The translations under genes and the position numbers were made by a program. The notes below the pieces were generated by a model that saw only the letters and a program-made list of their open reading frames with translations, was not told the DNA's origin and ran no database searches. Positions 1-7,214 of a stretch of 21,777 nt of DNA are shown here, one piece after another (the stretch's first letter is position 1; every line of letters starts with the position of its first letter). The DNA is from JAKCDU01 sp035551615 (GTDB lineage: Bacteria; Actinomycetota; Acidimicrobiia; Acidimicrobiales; Palsa-688): positions 1 through 21,777 of the forward strand of contig DASZNC010000048.1 in NCBI GenBank assembly GCA_035551615.1, given 5' to 3'.

Positions 1-2
1 AT

Positions 3-77
3 GTGATCGGTGCTGGGGCGGGCAACGTGATTGCTGCTGGGGCCGGGAATGTGATCGGTGCCGGGGCCGGCAACTGA
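3..77 (+). CDS. C-terminal end of an octapeptide-repeat protein (5' end outside window)
   Basis: The window opens inside a reading frame that translates as three consecutive 8-residue units (VIGAGAGN, VIAAGAGN, VIGAGAGN) and stops at TGA 75-77. The DNA of the units is near-identical, so this is the tail of a tandem-repeat gene running in from the left. The small, Gly/Ala-rich, Asn-ended unit suggests a regular beta-type or low-complexity repeat. Only 24 residues are visible, so no family can be named. It could also be non-coding repeat DNA that happens to stay open. Confidence 0.45.
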   Translation: MIGAGAGNVIAAGAGNVIGAGAGN

Positions 78-151
78 CGGCCGGATGGTGGGACGCGCTC
101 AGCCCGCGACGCAGACCCCGGATCGATGGGATGGACTGACGGCTGACCTCC

Positions 152-328
152 CGGTGCGAGAGCATCGAGGCGACGATGTCGCTCCGCTTCGACCAGGTCG
201 ACTTCCGGTTGGGCGTCCTCGAGTCCGGCTTCCATGACCTGCGGGCGGATACGCGGACCTGGTCCATGGCGCTGCTCAGCACGATGGTCGTGCTGGTCGG
301 GGCGTTGATCGCCGCCACCAAGCTCTGA
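152..328 (+). pseudogene. Remnant or very short paralogue of the coiled-coil tail-anchored protein at 3757-4332
   Basis: The frame ending at TGA 326-328 encodes a tail that matches the end of the intact protein at 3757-4332: TMSLRF, then DLRADTRTW, then a hydrophobic segment ending LVGALIAATKL. The intact copy has TMSVRF, DLRADSRTY and LVGALIAAIRL. The homologous frame can be followed back to about 152 and hits a stop at 137-139. The N-terminal half and the repeat section of the intact gene are absent. An ATG at 176 could give a 50-residue protein made of a short helix and a membrane anchor, but I see no Shine-Dalgarno sequence in front of it. I read it as a 5'-truncated duplicate. A functional micro-membrane-protein is the alternative. 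Confidence 0.5.
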
Positions 329-400
329 TCAGCGGATCGGGACCTGCGGGGCCCGGCGTCGACATGTGGGCCCTCGAGCGTCGGACCATCGACCACCGGG

Positions 401-419
401 CGGGCATAAGGGGTGCCCG
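401..419. promoter_or_regulatory. Perfect 6-bp inverted repeat upstream of the Gly/Pro-rich gene
   Basis: CGGGCA (401-406) and TGCCCG (414-419) are perfect inverted arms around a 7-base spacer, about 75 bases before the start codon at 493. It could be an operator or a small RNA hairpin. Nothing in the sequence identifies a partner protein. Confidence 0.3.
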
Positions 420-492
420 AAAGTACAAAGCGTCGGCCCTCGGCCCAGCTGGACATCGAGACTGAACCGGACCAATCAGACAGGAGGCGGAG

Positions 493-1242
493 ATGAGCGA
501 CGACGACAGCGGTGTCAGCGGTCCGGGAGGCCCGGGCGGGCCGGGCGGTTACAGCGGTCCGGGTGGGCCGGGCGGTCAGTCGCAGGGCGGACCTGGTGGT
601 TACAGCGGTCCGGGTGGGCCGGGCGGTCAGTCGTCCGGCGGCCCAGGTGGTCCGGGCGGCTACAGCGGCCCCGGCGGAGGTCCGGGGGGCTACACCGGCA
701 CCGGCGGCCCGGGTGGACAGTCGCAGGGTGGGCCCGGCGGATCGAGCGGTCCGGGTGGTCCGGGCGGGTACAGCCCGGAACCGGGAGGGCAGTCCGGCCC
801 GGGACCGGGCGGTCAGTCGTTCGGCGGCCCTGGTGGCTACAGCGTGGACCCGAGCGCCGGCCCGGGCGGCAGCTCACAGCAGCCAGCCGCCACCCAGGAC
901 CCGCCGGCTCAGCACCAGACGATGTCGGCTCAGGAGGCCCAGTCCCAGGGCTACGCCGACGGCAAGGCCGGCGCCATGGGCAAGTGCCTGGACGATCCGC
1001 AGGCCGACGCCGCCTACCAGCAGGCGTACCAGCAGGGCCTGGCGGAGCACCAGGCCTACAACGGTCCGTCGGTCGGCCCCGACAACCGGACGGAGCAGGA
1101 GCGCCAGGACGACAACGACGCCCAGGAGCGGGCCGAGGAGTTGAAGCGGGAGTGGGGCGAGACCCCGCCGGAGGAGATCGAGCGCATGCACAGGGGCGGC
1201 AACAACCCCGAGATAGAGATGCCGGAGATCGTCGGGGACTGA
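493..1242 (+). CDS. Gly/Pro-rich low-complexity protein with a conserved-looking charged C-terminal domain
   Basis: This is a 249-residue protein of unknown function. Residues 10-128 are almost entirely Gly, Pro, Ser, Tyr and Gln, built from PGG, YSGPGG and GGQS units. Residues 140-249 are ordinary charged sequence with a helical pattern: GYADGKAGAMGKC near 153-165, AYQQAYQQGLAEHQAY near 174-189, then an acidic tail ending EIVGD. There is no signal peptide and no membrane helix, so it is probably cytoplasmic. The start ATG follows a very good AGGAGG at 482-487, which decides it. The Tyr/Gln/Gly composition is typical of disordered, condensate-prone segments, but that role is inference. The upstream gene is a remnant and the downstream gene is convergent, so it appears to be a single transcription unit. 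The repeat DNA may expand or contract. Confidence 0.85.
   Translation: MSDDDSGVSGPGGPGGPGGYSGPGGPGGQSQGGPGGYSGPGGPGGQSSGGPGGPGGYSGPGGGPGGYTGTGGPGGQSQGGPGGSSGPGGPGGYSPEPGGQSGPGPGGQSFGGPGGYSVDPSAGPGGSSQQPAATQDPPAQHQTMSAQEAQSQGYADGKAGAMGKCLDDPQADAAYQQAYQQGLAEHQAYNGPSVGPDNRTEQERQDDNDAQERAEELKREWGETPPEEIERMHRGGNNPEIEMPEIVGD
547..648 (+). repeat. 51-bp direct duplication within the PGG-rich coding region
   Basis: Two copies of a 51-base unit start at 547 and 598. The first 36 bases of each are identical and encode GYSGPGGPGGQS. Less exact relatives continue to about 870. The unit is in frame (17 codons), so unequal exchange changes protein length without a frameshift. Confidence 0.7.
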
Positions 1243-1256
1243 TCCCGGGCCTCCCA

Positions 1257-1279
1257 GACGGTCCCCGTGGGGGGTCGTC
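1257..1279. terminator. Possible bidirectional hairpin between convergent genes
   Basis: GACGGTCCCC and GGGGTCGTC can form a stem of about ten pairs, including two G-U wobbles. It lies just past the stop at 1242 and overlaps the end of the converging ACT-domain gene. No T-run follows on either strand, so it is a weak terminator candidate. Confidence 0.3.
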
Positions 1280-1808
1280 AGACGGTCAGACCGACGGACG
1301 CACCGAGGTGGGCGGCGGCGTCGACGCGCGCCCATTCGGTCGCCGTGAAGGCCATCCCGGCCGGGCGCCGGCCGACGAGGGACTCGTCCGACCCGGGCAT
1401 CGGGACGACGATCTGGACGGTGCCGTCGGGGGCCGGGCCCGGCGCGCCGGTGGCCGTCGACCACTCGGTGAACGGGCAGATCACGTCGAGCACCTCGGTC
1501 AGATGGGGACGGTGCCCGGGGACGAAACGCAGGGCGGTGAGGACCGCCGTCAGCGGGTCGACCGGTGCCGACGGCTCCGAATGCAGGACGATCGTCGCCG
1601 CGGCCATGGCCAGGTCGGCGACCAGATCCTCCATGGCCGGCTCCAGGGCGAAGTCGACCACCAGGTCGTCAATAGCCAGGGAACCGTCGGTGCCGTGTAC
1701 ATCGATCGACAGGATGTTGCCGCCGTGGAGGCCGATGACGGTGGCCGCCTGGCCGAGCGCACCGGCCCGATCGGCCAGCGATACCCGGATGCGCACGACC
1801 GAACTCAT
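1278..1808 (-). CDS. ACT-domain protein
   Basis: 176 residues. Residues 4-75 form an ACT domain: VRIRVSLADRAGALGQ, then GLHGGNILSIDVHG, the usual first strand, Gly-containing loop and helix of small-molecule-binding regulatory domains. Residues 76-176 do not resemble a catalytic domain I know. Free-standing ACT proteins usually bind amino acids, so a sensing role is likely, but the ligand is unknown. I chose ATG at 1808 because the ACT strand begins right after it. A GTG at 1832 would add eight residues with no better ribosome site. It is the last of three co-directional genes (ferritin-like, 63-residue protein, ACT) and ends against the convergent Gly/Pro-rich gene. Confidence 0.8.
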   Translation of the reverse strand: MSSVVRIRVSLADRAGALGQAATVIGLHGGNILSIDVHGTDGSLAIDDLVVDFALEPAMEDLVADLAMAAATIVLHSEPSAPVDPLTAVLTALRFVPGHRPHLTEVLDVICPFTEWSTATGAPGPAPDGTVQIVVPMPGSDESLVGRRPAGMAFTATEWARVDAAAHLGASVGLTV

Positions 1809-1931
1809 CCGGCTGAAGGTATCTGACGGCACCTGTCGGACAAAGGGGTTCCGGCATCATTCACGCACACGAAACAGTCCGTGCGGACTTCGCGGATACC
1901 GGTTGGGCGCCGGGGCGGCCACCACCTCGGG

Positions 1932-2123
1932 TCAGGCGTCGGGCACGGTCTCGTCGGAGCGACGCCGTTCGAGGTTGGTGTCGGGGGCGGCATCGCGGTC
2001 GTTCTGCCGCTCATCGGAGTCGGCCAGGATGGCCTGCGCCTGCTCGGCCGGCACCTCGGTCCCGGCGGCGATCTCCTCGGGGAGTCGGTTGGCGGCTCGG
2101 GCGGCGGTGCGGTCGTCGGTCAC
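1932..2123 (-). CDS. Small acidic hypothetical protein (63 residues)
   Basis: The frame starts at GTG 2123 and reads MTDDRTAARAANRLPEEIAA and onward, with a helical middle (AEQAQAILADSDERQ) and an Arg-rich, acidic, probably disordered end. There is no signal peptide, membrane helix or cysteine. It sits 64 bases after the ferritin-like gene on the same strand and 123 bases before the ACT gene, so it may share a transcript. Codon use fits the neighbours. I recognise no family, and its small size keeps the call moderate. Confidence 0.55.
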   Translation of the reverse strand: MTDDRTAARAANRLPEEIAAGTEVPAEQAQAILADSDERQNDRDAAPDTNLERRRSDETVPDA

Positions 2124-2187
2124 GGTGAGCCCATACCCGACCGGGCCGGAAAATAGTCGCCCGGGGGTCGGACGAACACGCCGCGAG

Positions 2188-2601
2188 CTACTGGCCGAGC
2201 GCCGCCTTCAGGTCGCGGACGTGCTCCTGGGTCTGTTCCAGGAGTGGTCGCAGCGCTTCGGCCACATCGGCCAGGCCCAGGTCCATGGCCTGGCTGAACC
2301 GCTCCCGGTAGCGCTCCAACTGGGTCTCCTCCAGGCGCAGGTCGGCGGCCAGGGCGTCCCGACCGGACGCCACTTCGACCGCCGGCACGTCGGTGGCCGG
2401 CACCCCCTCGAGGAAGGAGATCTGCTCGGCCAGGATACGGGCGTGGTTCAACTCCTGGGGCAGGTGGACCTTCAGCTCATCCACCGTCGACAGGTACTCG
2501 GCCCCGGTAATGGTCGCGATGTGGCTGATGTACTGCACGATCGACTGGTACTCGCTGCGCAGATCGTCGTTGAGAGCGTCCACGAAACCGGCTTTGTCCA
2601 T
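2188..2601 (-). CDS. Ferritin-like (bacterioferritin-type) four-helix protein
   Basis: 137 residues, four amphipathic helices, the size of a minimal ferritin-like domain. Candidate metal ligands are E17 in helix A (RSEYQSIVQY), the E50-x-x-H53 pair in helix B (QELNHA) and glutamates of helix C (LEETQLERYRE). Helix D has EQTQEHV (122-128), in which the residue three before His127 is Thr rather than the Glu of a classical second ExxH. The likely role is iron or diiron-based redox or storage in the cytoplasm. Iron chemistry is known for the family, but the altered helix D leaves the exact activity open. A GGGAAGG sequence about eight bases upstream supports ATG at 2601. It heads a minus-strand group and is divergent from a TauE-type permease across 133 bases. 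Confidence 0.85.
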   Translation of the reverse strand: MDKAGFVDALNDDLRSEYQSIVQYISHIATITGAEYLSTVDELKVHLPQELNHARILAEQISFLEGVPATDVPAVEVASGRDALAADLRLEETQLERYRERFSQAMDLGLADVAEALRPLLEQTQEHVRDLKAALGQ

Positions 2602-2734
2602 AAGGGCAGCCTTCCCATGTGCCGCCCCGGCGAACCAGGCCGCCCTCCGAGCGAAGTGGTGCTATTCAATCACCCGCTTCCCTATTACCGATCTACCTAG
2701 TAGTATTAAGCGGGCTGAGGGGGAGAAGAGCTGC
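2602..2734. promoter_or_regulatory. Divergent AT-richer promoter region between ferritin-like and TauE-type genes
   Basis: Positions 2660-2712 are distinctly AT-richer than anything nearby. On the plus strand, TTCCCT and TAGTAT are separated by 17 bases (about 2679-2707) and make a weak housekeeping-type promoter. The core has short inverted arms, CTAC and GTAG, around three bases (2693-2703), a possible operator. A purine-rich GAGGGGGAGAAGAG just before 2735 serves as ribosome site for the permease. No regulator gene is adjacent. Confidence 0.4.
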
Positions 2735-3664
2735 ATGGGTTCGATCAACTTCGATGTAGTTACGGGGAGCGTCATCGTCGGCCTCCTGGTGGGCCTGACC
2801 GGGGCCGGGGGCGGCGCGCTCATGACGCCGATGCTGATCCTCCTGTTCGGGATCAAGCCGTCGACCGCCATCTCCTCGGACCTGGTGGCGACCGTGCTGA
2901 TGCGGCCCTTCGGCGCCGCCGTCCACCTGCGCCGGGGCACCGTGCACAAGCCGATGGTGGGCTGGATGGCCCTGGGCTCGGTGCCGGCCGCCTTCCTCGG
3001 CGCCTTCCTCCTCCACCAGATGAGCAACGCCAAGGGGGCGACGGCCAACGTGGAGCGGGCCCTCGGCGCGGCGCTGCTGCTCGGGGCTTCGGCCATGCTC
3101 GTCCGCTACATCATCGACCGGCGGTCGGCCAACCCGAGGACGGGCACGTTGGACAGTGTGCGCGTCCGGCCGGTGGCCACTGTCGCCATCGGCATAGTCG
3201 GGGGCCTGGTCGTCGGGCTCACGTCGGTCGGGTCGGGGTCGCTCCTCATCGTGATGCTGATGTTCCTCTACCCCAGCCTGTCGGCGTCGCGGATGGTGGG
3301 TACTGATCTGACGCAGGCCATTCCTTTGACCATGGCGGCGGCGGCCGGGGCCATGATCTTCGGCCACGTCGAGATTCCCCTGACCGTCTCGATTGCGGTG
3401 GGCGCGGTGCCGGCGGTGCTGGTCGGCTCGTTGCTGTCGTCCCGGGTCGGCGACCGGCTGCTCCGGCCGGCCATCTTCCTCGTCATCCTGGCGTCCGGCC
3501 TGAAGTACGCCGGGTTGGGCACCGATGCGCTGGCCGCCTCGGTGGGCGTGGCGTTCGTGGTGGTCGTGGTCGAGATGGTGCGGACCAGCCGGCGACCGGC
3601 AGCCCGGAGCACCGACGTGGCCGAGCGGCGGCCCGTACGGGTCGGAGCACCCAGCCCCACGTAG
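2735..3664 (+). CDS. TauE/SafE-family membrane permease
   Basis: 309 residues, very hydrophobic, with about eight membrane helices in two related halves, as in the TauE/SafE anion-exporter family. Hallmarks are GLLVGLTGAGGGALMTPML near the N-terminus (half 1), and GGLVVGLTSVGSGSLL and MVGTDL in half 2. Known members export sulfite, sulfoacetate or related small anions; the substrate here is not readable. ATG at 2735 is preferred: it follows a purine-rich ribosome site and starts just before the first helix. The frame stays open upstream but that part overlaps the divergent ferritin-like gene. A basic 35-residue cytoplasmic tail (RTSRRPAARS) ends the protein. Confidence 0.88.
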   Translation: MGSINFDVVTGSVIVGLLVGLTGAGGGALMTPMLILLFGIKPSTAISSDLVATVLMRPFGAAVHLRRGTVHKPMVGWMALGSVPAAFLGAFLLHQMSNAKGATANVERALGAALLLGASAMLVRYIIDRRSANPRTGTLDSVRVRPVATVAIGIVGGLVVGLTSVGSGSLLIVMLMFLYPSLSASRMVGTDLTQAIPLTMAAAAGAMIFGHVEIPLTVSIAVGAVPAVLVGSLLSSRVGDRLLRPAIFLVILASGLKYAGLGTDALAASVGVAFVVVVVEMVRTSRRPAARSTDVAERRPVRVGAPSPT

Positions 3665-3674
3665 ATCGGCATCT

Positions 3675-3704
3675 CGTCACACTGGGGGCGTACGCTGGGT
3701 GACG
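3675..3704. promoter_or_regulatory. Inverted repeat upstream of the coiled-coil gene
   Basis: CGTCAC (3675-3680) and GTGACG (3699-3704) are perfect inverted arms around 18 bases. Inside is an 8-bp palindrome, GCGTACGC (3688-3695), slightly off the same centre. It lies between the permease stop and the start at 3757, so it may be an operator for the downstream gene or a weak hairpin after the permease. No T-run follows. Confidence 0.25.
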
Positions 3705-3756
3705 CCGTCGGAGGGCCGGATACCGCCCTCTCCTTTGACCGAACACCGATACCGGA

Positions 3757-4332
3757 ATGGGGAGAGTGGTGGCCATCAGCGAGGAGAGCCGACATCATTT
3801 GTACCAACGCTTGGAGGCGGTGCTCGGTGAGCGAGAGGCCGCTGTCCTGATGGAGCATCTTCCTCCGGTCGGGTGGGCGGACGTGGCGACCAAGCGCGAT
3901 CTCGACGTGCTCGGTGACCGCCTGGATGCTCGGATCGACTCTGTCGAGCACCGGGTGGAGGAGGTGGGGCATCAGCTGACCGGTCGAATGGACCGGATGG
4001 AGACCGGTCTGACCGCCCGGATGGACGGGTTGGAGACCGGTTTGACCGCCCGGATGGACGGGCTGGGTACCGGGATGACCGGTCTGACCGCCCGGATGGA
4101 CGGGTTGGATTCCGGTATGACGGGTTTGGCGGCGCGCCTGGATGGCGTGGATTCGGGGGTGACGGGTTTGGCGGCCCGGATGGACGGTGTGTTCGGGACG
4201 ATGTCGGTCCGTTTCGCCCATGTGGAGCAGGGCATGGCCGATCTGAGGGCCGACTCGCGGACCTATCTGCTGGCCGTGATGAGCGCCATGACGGTCTTGG
4301 TCGGGGCGCTGATCGCGGCCATCAGACTCTGA
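3757..4332 (+). CDS. Repeat-bearing coiled-coil protein with C-terminal membrane anchor
   Basis: 191 residues. Residues 7-50 are an N-terminal domain with the motif LPPVGWADVATKRDLD. Residues 50-160 are a long coiled coil, largely built of TGLTARMDGL-type units with spacings of 11 and then 14 residues. Residues 171-188 are one hydrophobic helix (LLAVMSAMTVLVGALIAA) followed by a short basic end, so it is a tail-anchored protein with its coil in the cytoplasm. It resembles CCDC90/DUF1640-like coiled-coil proteins in architecture only; the function is unknown. The start is uncertain: ATG 3757 has no good ribosome site, while GTG 3769 has GGGGAG about five bases upstream. A truncated paralogue lies at 152-328. 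It converges on the beta-propeller gene with six bases between stops. Confidence 0.8.
   Translation: MGRVVAISEESRHHLYQRLEAVLGEREAAVLMEHLPPVGWADVATKRDLDVLGDRLDARIDSVEHRVEEVGHQLTGRMDRMETGLTARMDGLETGLTARMDGLGTGMTGLTARMDGLDSGMTGLAARLDGVDSGVTGLAARMDGVFGTMSVRFAHVEQGMADLRADSRTYLLAVMSAMTVLVGALIAAIRL
3979..4190 (+). repeat. 33- and 42-bp in-frame repeats encoding the coiled coil
   Basis: The coding DNA repeats a GACCGCCCGGATGGACGG-like core five to six times, first every 33 bases and then every 42 bases. This gives 11-residue then 14-residue (two-heptad) protein units. Both lengths preserve coiled-coil register. Confidence 0.65.
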
Positions 4333-4338
4333 TCGCCA

Positions 4339-6717
4339 TCAGTAGCCGTGCCACGTGGAGGCGGGCAGGTTGGTCAGCTCCGAGGTGATGACGCCGCCGG
4401 TGGTGATGACCCAGAGCTGACCGTTGATGACGACCGAGCGGGTGGCCGCGTCGGAGGCGTGGGTCAGGGTGGCCGTGCGGGTCAGTCCGCCGCTCGGACC
4501 GATCTGGAAGGCAGAGACACCGCTGGCGGACTCGTTGTTGCTGTTGGGCGCGGCAAGGAGGGCCAGGTTCAGCGGAGCCCAGTACAGGAAGGCGTGCGGG
4601 TCGTAGCCGGAGTAGGCGAACTGGGCGCCATCGGCCAGGTCCGACGTGGCAATCCGGGTCGGGTGGGCCGGGTTCGACACGTCGTAGGTGGCCACCACCA
4701 GACCGGACGGTTCATTGTCGGTCAGGTTGACCCCGACGCCGAGCAGCCGGTTCCCGGGCAGGGGGTAGAGGAACTCGGAGAAACCGGGCTGGTCGAGCTG
4801 GCCGGCGAGGGTCGGATGGGTCGGGTCGGCCAGGTTGACGACATACAGCGGGTCAAAGGTCCGGTACGTCACCACATAGGCATCGGCACCGATGAAGCGG
4901 ACGGCGCGCACGAACTCACCGACGCCCAGTCCGCCGATCTGGCCGATCTGGGTCAGCGCCCCACCCGACACCCGGAAGACGGTGATGAGTGACTGGCTGG
5001 TCGAAACCGTGCCTTCGGACGGCACCACATTCGCGCCTGCGGAGGGGGCGTCGCCGCCCGGAAGCGGGCCGACGCGAGGGTCGGGGTTGGTCAACCCGGC
5101 CGCCGTCGAGGCCACCCGCAGGAGGCCGGTGGCATCCTCATCCATGGCGTAGGAGTTGATGAGCCAGCCCGGCACCTGGCCCGACCCTACGAACAGGGGC
5201 GGCCCCGTGGTCGGGGTGTCGAAGGCGTAAATGGACGTGGTGGCCCCGGCCGGCGGGACGACGGTGCAGCACCCCTGCTGGTAGCCGGCCTGGGGCTGGG
5301 TGGTGTTCGACGTGGCCGTCGGGCCGGCCACATAGAAGCGGTCGGCGGTGGCGTAGACGGTCTGGCCGGCGGCCACCACCGACGTGCCCGGCCCGGGGGT
5401 GGCGCTCGCCGGGTCGAGGGTGAGCACGCTGACCGTGGCCAGGCCGCTGGCGTGGGCCGGCCGGGAGACGGACTGGCAGGAGGAGACGGGGGTGTGGGCG
5501 GACATGCTCCCGTCGGGGTTCTCGACCTGGTAGCTGGGCAGCCATTCATCGAGGGTGCTAGCGGCGATCAACGCCTTGTTGGCCGCCGTGGCACTGGCCG
5601 TGTCGCCATCAGCGGCCGGTGTCTGGAAGCCGATGCGGGGTCCGGATGTGTCCAGCGCCAGGCGCACCTGCTGGCCGACCAGCCGGGCCGCCACCACCGT
5701 GCCGTCGAACTGGAACGTGCGCACGAGCACGGGCGCAGCCGGGTTGGACAGGTCGACGACGACGGCCTGTGCCGGCGGCTGGCCGTGCGGCAGGTAGGCG
5801 CCCGGATACGAGACGCCCGCACCCGAAGCGGCGCCGAACGCAGGGGTCACCACCCCGTAGGAGGAGGCGGTGTCCTGGCTGGAGAAGACGATGGCCTGGT
5901 TGCCGTCGAGGAGGAAGCCGCCGCCGGTATCGCCCGACAGGCTGATGTGGCCGAGTACATGGGCCGACTGGTCGAGCACCCGCAGCGTGGAGCCGTCCAG
6001 GGTGACCACCGAGGTGCCGTTCGTCTTCACCGTGTCGGGCTCATCGACGCCGGCGACCTGGTCGTTGGTCTGCGAGTAGCTGCCGGCGGTGCCGCCACCG
6101 GTCGCGGTGCCGGCCGCTGCCGAGGTGCCGGACGCACCAAACGTGGCGGCACCGTTGCTGATCGAGGGAGCCGCCTCCGGCGTCATCGATCCGGCCCCCG
6201 AAGCCAGACCGTGGTAGATGCCCTGCTGGTCATACGGCTGGAGGCCGTACGGTCCGACCTGGGCGGCCGCTTGGGTCTTCATGTAGCTGAGGTAGTCGGA
6301 GCAGCCGCCGAAGCTGGTCAGGGTCCCGGTCAACCGGTAGGTCCGTGGATGGTCCCCGGTGGCGATCGGCACCGGGGCCGGGGACCGGCCGTGGCCCGGC
6401 ACGATCACCAGGCCGGCGACCAGGCCGGCCACCAGCAGGCCGGCCACGCCGCCTTCGAGGCGTCGGGTGTGCACCTTGTGCCGCACGGAGTACACGGCCG
6501 CCAGCCCGTCGGTCGCCGGGGCCACGCCGGCACCGGACTGGAGTAGTTCCCGGAGGCGGGATTCGGTGCTCTCCGACACGCCCGTCTCACCCGGAGCGTC
6601 GGGCCGGCCTGGAGCGCCGGACACGCCCGGTTCGCCCGCTGTATCGGGTTCGCCCGGCACCTCGGGTACGCCCGGCACCTCGGGTTCTCCGGTCGGGGTC
6701 TGGCCGTCGTCGGTCAT
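4339..6717 (-). CDS. Membrane-anchored beta-propeller protein, candidate sigma-factor regulator
   Basis: 792 residues. Residues 1-50 are Pro/Gly/Glu-rich (PEVPG-type repeats), 50-88 are a short basic cytoplasmic segment, 89-107 a single membrane helix (GGVAGLLVAGLVAGLVIVPG), and the rest extracytoplasmic. Residues 135-792 match the bacterial beta-propeller family PF09826: SFGGCSDYLSYMK near 135-147, a Gly/Ala/Thr-rich linker, then NDQVAGVDEPDTVKTNG (218-234), the signature of these proteins. The ATG overlaps the stop of the upstream sigma gene (ATGA, 6714-6717), so the two are translationally coupled. Known partners of this kind of sigma are membrane anti-sigma proteins. Here the 88-residue cytoplasmic part would have to bind the sigma factor and the propeller would sense the envelope; that is inference. 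No zinc-binding anti-sigma motif (HxxxCxxC) is seen in the N-terminus. Confidence 0.85.
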   Translation of the reverse strand: MTDDGQTPTGEPEVPGVPEVPGEPDTAGEPGVSGAPGRPDAPGETGVSESTESRLRELLQSGAGVAPATDGLAAVYSVRHKVHTRRLEGGVAGLLVAGLVAGLVIVPGHGRSPAPVPIATGDHPRTYRLTGTLTSFGGCSDYLSYMKTQAAAQVGPYGLQPYDQQGIYHGLASGAGSMTPEAAPSISNGAATFGASGTSAAAGTATGGGTAGSYSQTNDQVAGVDEPDTVKTNGTSVVTLDGSTLRVLDQSAHVLGHISLSGDTGGGFLLDGNQAIVFSSQDTASSYGVVTPAFGAASGAGVSYPGAYLPHGQPPAQAVVVDLSNPAAPVLVRTFQFDGTVVAARLVGQQVRLALDTSGPRIGFQTPAADGDTASATAANKALIAASTLDEWLPSYQVENPDGSMSAHTPVSSCQSVSRPAHASGLATVSVLTLDPASATPGPGTSVVAAGQTVYATADRFYVAGPTATSNTTQPQAGYQQGCCTVVPPAGATTSIYAFDTPTTGPPLFVGSGQVPGWLINSYAMDEDATGLLRVASTAAGLTNPDPRVGPLPGGDAPSAGANVVPSEGTVSTSQSLITVFRVSGGALTQIGQIGGLGVGEFVRAVRFIGADAYVVTYRTFDPLYVVNLADPTHPTLAGQLDQPGFSEFLYPLPGNRLLGVGVNLTDNEPSGLVVATYDVSNPAHPTRIATSDLADGAQFAYSGYDPHAFLYWAPLNLALLAAPNSNNESASGVSAFQIGPSGGLTRTATLTHASDAATRSVVINGQLWVITTGGVITSELTNLPASTWHGY

Positions 6718-7214
6718 CGGATCTGTCCTTCCTCGGCCTCGGCTAGGAGGCCACTCGTTCGGAGGGAGGTGATGGCCCGCCAGGCCCGGCTCTTCACGGT
6801 GCCGACCGAGCAGCCCAGGACCTCGGCGATGTCCGCTTCTGAGCAGTCGTCGAAGTAACGCAGGACGATCACCGCCCGCTGTTCGGCGGGCAGCGTCATC
6901 AATGCCCGCCGGACGACCACGCTCAGATCGGCGTCGTCGAAGGGATCACGGGGGTCGCCCTGGTCCGGTAGCGGGTCGGTCGGCATCTCGCCGGTCCACC
7001 GCCGGGCCCGCCATCCGATGACGGTGCGGATCATGACGATCCGCACGTACGCATCCGGATGCTCGACCCGCCGCCAACGGCGGTAGGTCGAAGCCAACGA
7101 CACCTGGACCAGGTCCTCGGCCAGGGCCCGGTCCCCGGTCAGGAGGACGGCCCGGCGGACCAGGCCCGGGTAGGCCTGGGTCACGTACCTGGCGAAACCC
7201 TCCTCGTTGCGCAA
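6714..7214 (-). CDS. SigE-family ECF RNA polymerase sigma factor
   Basis: 166 residues from a TTG start. Region 2 is at about 5-75 (LLTGDRALAEDLVQVSL, then a Trp/Arg-rich core-binding and -10-recognition helix). Region 4 is at about 105-150: LPAEQRAVIVLRYFDD followed by a helix-turn-helix (EADIAEVLGCSVGTVKSRAW). This is the standard two-domain ECF architecture. TTG 7214 is chosen because GGGAGG (7227-7222) lies seven bases upstream. The alternative GTG 7229 has no ribosome site and would lie right at the predicted transcript start. An ECF-type promoter just upstream suggests autoregulation. The stop overlaps the beta-propeller start by four bases. Its expected role is to activate envelope or stress genes when released from its regulator. 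Confidence 0.9.
   Translation of the reverse strand: MRNEEGFARYVTQAYPGLVRRAVLLTGDRALAEDLVQVSLASTYRRWRRVEHPDAYVRIVMIRTVIGWRARRWTGEMPTDPLPDQGDPRDPFDDADLSVVVRRALMTLPAEQRAVIVLRYFDDCSEADIAEVLGCSVGTVKSRAWRAITSLRTSGLLAEAEEGQIR

Larger units (their letters stand above)
78..492. other. Gene-poor stretch upstream of the Gly/Pro-rich gene
   Basis: These 415 bases hold no convincing complete gene. They contain the truncated coiled-coil paralogue (152-328) and a leader region of about 160 bases before the start at 493. The leader has one clear dyad (401-419). I could not place a convincing -10/-35 pair. Confidence 0.5.

Noticed and set aside
366..1826. A 486-codon plus-strand frame over the Gly/Pro-rich gene and antisense to the ACT gene
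   Set aside because: It is an Arg/Gly-rich shadow frame; the 493 start has a strong ribosome site and the ACT domain is on the other strand.
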